Origin: an uncultured Eubacteriales bacterium
GTDB lineage: Bacteria > Bacillota > Clostridia > Oscillospirales > CAG-272
Length of the DNA: 5,749 nucleotides
Direction: 5' to 3'
NCBI GenBank assembly: GCA_934462885.1
Contig: CAKSJC010000117.1
Coordinates: 1 to 5,749 of the forward strand
Shown: in pieces, positions 5,341-5,749 of the stretch
Numbering within the stretch: the first letter of the stretch is position 1
Layout: the number at the start of each line of letters is the position of its first letter
Translations under genes and position numbers: made by a program
Notes under the pieces: model-generated
Told to the model about the DNA's origin: nothing
What the model saw: the letters and a program-made list of their open reading frames with translations, nothing else
Database searches by the model: none

Positions 5341-5401
5341 AATTATGCGCCTTTCAATAAAATTTATGTGTCCTGCAAATCCTTTTTTCTGCCATGCTGC
5401 C

Positions 5402-5411
5402 GAAACGTTTC
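5402..5411. promoter_or_regulatory. Candidate LacI-family operator, distal site 2
   Basis: GAAACGTTTC is a second perfect ten-base palindrome of the AAnCGnTT type, one base beyond the kinase stop codon and centred 71 bases from the first site. That spacing is near seven helical turns, so one looping repressor could bind both. Its outer bases differ from the first site, which weakens the case that one regulator binds both. Confidence 0.38.
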
Positions 5412-5412
5412 T

Positions 5413-5749
5413 TTACGTCAGATCTTCCGCTTTGTAGTTGATGTATTCTGAAAGTTCTTCGATGTTTTTGACAAATCCTACTGCAAGAGCTGAGAAAAGC
5501 GCTGCCCCGACAGACGCCTCTTCTCTGTTGGCGCTCAACGACACAGGCATCTCAAAAATATCTGAAATTATGCTTTGCATCGTTTTGTTTTTTTGAACCG
5601 CACCTCCGGAGGCAACTATTTTGCTCTTACCTTCTATATCCGCAGCAACGAAAAAATCATAAAGTTCCCGAACGATTCCATGTAAAATGCCGAGCGTGAG
5701 ATTAGCGGGTGTAAAATTTTTCTCATCTATCCCATAAATTGCTCCTCTG
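5413..5749 (-). CDS. FGGY-family carbohydrate kinase, C-terminal end (partial), sedoheptulokinase/xylulokinase-like
   Basis: The frame is open from the window edge (first full codon at 5748) to TAA at 5415-5413, giving 111 residues. It was read by translating the minus strand directly. It starts R-G-A-I-Y-G-I-D and continues with F-T-P-A-N-L-T-L-G-I-L-H-G-I-V-R-E-L-Y-D, the helix before the FGGY C-terminal ATP site. Then come V-A-S-G-G-A-V-Q-K-N (adenosine-binding loop, family G-G-G/S-x-x-x-N) and E-E-A-S-V-G-A-A-L-F-S-A-L (family E-x-x-A-x-G-A-A). These identify an FGGY kinase that phosphorylates a sugar with ATP in the cytosol. The G-I-D-x-x-N-F-T-P-x-N-L segment is most like sedoheptulokinase and related kinases, but the substrate-binding N-terminal half is outside the window, so the sugar is uncertain. 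The protein ends normally. Confidence 0.85.
   Translation of the reverse strand, partial: RGAIYGIDEKNFTPANLTLGILHGIVRELYDFFVAADIEGKSKIVASGGAVQKNKTMQSIISDIFEMPVSLSANREEASVGAALFSALAVGFVKNIEELSEYINYKAEDLT

Larger units (their letters stand above)
5245..5412. other. Rest of the kinase-DUF4838 gap
   Basis: The gap between the kinase stop and the DUF4838 start is 331 bases. Apart from the promoter, the leader and two palindromes it is A/T-rich, with no ORF or RNA gene that I can support. No hairpin followed by a T-run is seen after the kinase, so some kinase transcripts may read into the DUF4838 gene. A TAATAT hexamer on the minus strand near 5288-5294 could be a second -10 box but lacks a good -35. 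Confidence 0.4.

Overview
The window looks like a chromosomal segment of a low- to mid-GC Firmicute, most likely a gut or rumen clostridium of the Ruminococcaceae/Oscillospiraceae type. This is inferred from the FeoB sequence style, a small protein that resembles (from memory) a clostridial hypothetical family, strong AGGAGG-type ribosome sites, consensus sigma-A promoter hexamers and A/T-flanked hairpin terminators. No marker gene fixes the species.

Layout. (1) Positions 1-2143, plus strand: the 3' three-quarters of feoB, the ferrous iron transporter. It starts inside the cytosolic GTPase domain, runs through the helical domain, and is broken by a frameshift at about 447-452. The membrane domain then continues in another frame to 2143. 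The broken frame ends in a TAATG stop/start overlap at 495-499. (2) 2144-2493: a gene-free stretch rich in inverted repeats, with a 68-base inverted-repeat element, two adjacent hairpins and a strong intrinsic terminator. (3) 2494-2987: two small divergent genes. A 71-aa cytosolic protein of unknown function lies on the minus strand and a 51-aa single-span membrane protein on the plus strand, each with a good ribosome binding site. (4) 2988-3170: a gap between convergent genes holding a long stem-loop that can terminate transcription in both directions. (5) 3171-5081, minus strand: a secreted 636-aa DUF4838 protein, probably a carbohydrate-active enzyme. (6) 5082-5412: a regulatory gap with a near-perfect sigma-A promoter, a leader of about 128 bases and two LacI-type palindromes. 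(7) 5413-5749, minus strand: the C-terminal end of an FGGY-family sugar kinase, closest to sedoheptulokinase/xylulokinase, running off the window.

The left part is iron uptake; the right part looks like sugar use (an exported glycan-acting protein after a sugar kinase on the same strand, with candidate sugar-repressor sites between them). Nothing links the two functionally. I see no mobile-element gene, CRISPR array, rRNA or tRNA. I do not see a clearly new multi-gene system. The points most worth a second look are the feoB break with its TAATG junction, the inverted-repeat cluster after feoB, the divergent small-gene pair, and the paired palindromes upstream of the DUF4838 promoter.
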